Below, piece by piece: positions 13,264 to 13,445 of a stretch of DNA of 13,445 nucleotides. This DNA comes from Clostridia bacterium (GTDB lineage Bacteria > Bacillota > Clostridia > HGM11327). Within the stretch, counting starts at the first letter, position 1. Each line of letters begins with the position of its first letter. Both the position numbers and the translations under genes were made by a program. Location of the stretch: positions 1 through 13,445 of the forward strand of contig JAGBHJ010000098.1 of assembly GCA_017935525.1 (NCBI GenBank), in the 5' to 3' direction. Under the pieces are notes generated by a model. The model saw only the letters and a program-made list of their open reading frames with translations. It did no database searches and had not been told where the DNA came from.

Positions 13264-13437
13264 ATGAGACCCCTGAAGGATAAGATCAGTATCACCATAG
13301 ACAGCGACGTATTGGAACGAATAAAAGAAGAAGCGGAACTTGACGACAGACCGTTGTCACAGTATATCAACCTTGTGTTGAAGCACCATCTGCGATTGTT
13401 GGATGAAAGACGAGAGCAGAAAAAGAACAAGAAATAA
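13264..13437 (+). CDS. small ribbon-helix-helix DNA-binding protein, 57 aa
   Basis: The product begins MRPLKDKISITIDSDVLERI. An alternating strand (DKISITID, 6-13) that would form the DNA-contacting ribbon is followed by helix 1 (SDVLERIKEEAEL, about 14-26), a turn (DDRP), helix 2 (LSQYINLVLKHHLRLLDER, about 31-49) and a basic tail (EQKKNKK). This is the Arc/CopG/antitoxin-type plan; such proteins bind inverted repeats as dimers. AGGAGG lies 8 nt before the ATG. The stop is TAATAA, 8 bp before the window end, so any partner gene downstream (for example a toxin) is not visible. Likely roles are repression of its own gene and of the divergent SLOG-like gene. Confidence 0.85.
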   Translation: MRPLKDKISITIDSDVLERIKEEAELDDRPLSQYINLVLKHHLRLLDERREQKKNKK

Positions 13438-13445
13438 TAAAAGAA

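Overview
The window looks like the chromosome of an anaerobic, endospore-forming member of the Clostridia (Firmicutes). The evidence is an apparent SpoIVFA/SpoIVFB sporulation pair, a six-gene Rnf ferredoxin:NAD+ oxidoreductase operon, strong AGGAGG-type ribosome binding sites, and several sigma-A promoters with near-consensus -35/-10 boxes and exactly 17-nt spacers. The genus cannot be fixed from this sequence.

Left end (1-1130, minus strand): two translationally coupled, membrane-anchored proteins of unknown function, the second cut by the window edge, with their own TTGACA-17-TAGAAT promoter. Next (1133-2787, minus): spoIVFB (intramembrane site-2 protease) overlapping the end of spoIVFA (membrane-anchored, degenerate M23-type partner). 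Then (2927-4324, minus) cysS, cysteinyl-tRNA synthetase, with its own promoter and a clear terminator. Divergent from cysS is pnuC (4599-5321, plus), a PnuC-family NMN/vitamin-precursor transporter. It is preceded by a ~115-nt leader that can fold into mutually exclusive hairpins ending in a long terminator-like stem.

Centre (5280-12052, minus): one long operon reading rnfC-rnfD-rnfG-rnfE-rnfA-rnfB-apbE-NusG_II protein-Gx transporter, driven by a perfect TTGACA-17-TATAAT promoter at 12109-12137. RnfC takes or gives electrons at NAD(H), RnfD and RnfG carry covalent FMN, RnfA and RnfE form the membrane core, and RnfB exchanges electrons with ferredoxin. ApbE attaches the FMN to RnfD and RnfG. 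The last two genes (secreted or anchored NusG domain II protein and a Gx-type membrane protein) are less understood; they may relate to flavin or quinone-type electron transfer. rnfC is split by one extra G in a G6 run, so as read it is frameshifted. The last gene of the operon overlaps the 3' end of convergent pnuC by 42 bp.

Right end (12141-13445): about 500 bp without a convincing gene but with two strong inverted repeats. Then comes a divergent pair, a SLOG/DUF1273-like protein (minus) and a 57-residue ribbon-helix-helix protein (plus). They share an AT-rich control region that holds two perfect inverted repeats, one of which overlaps the -10 box of the SLOG gene.
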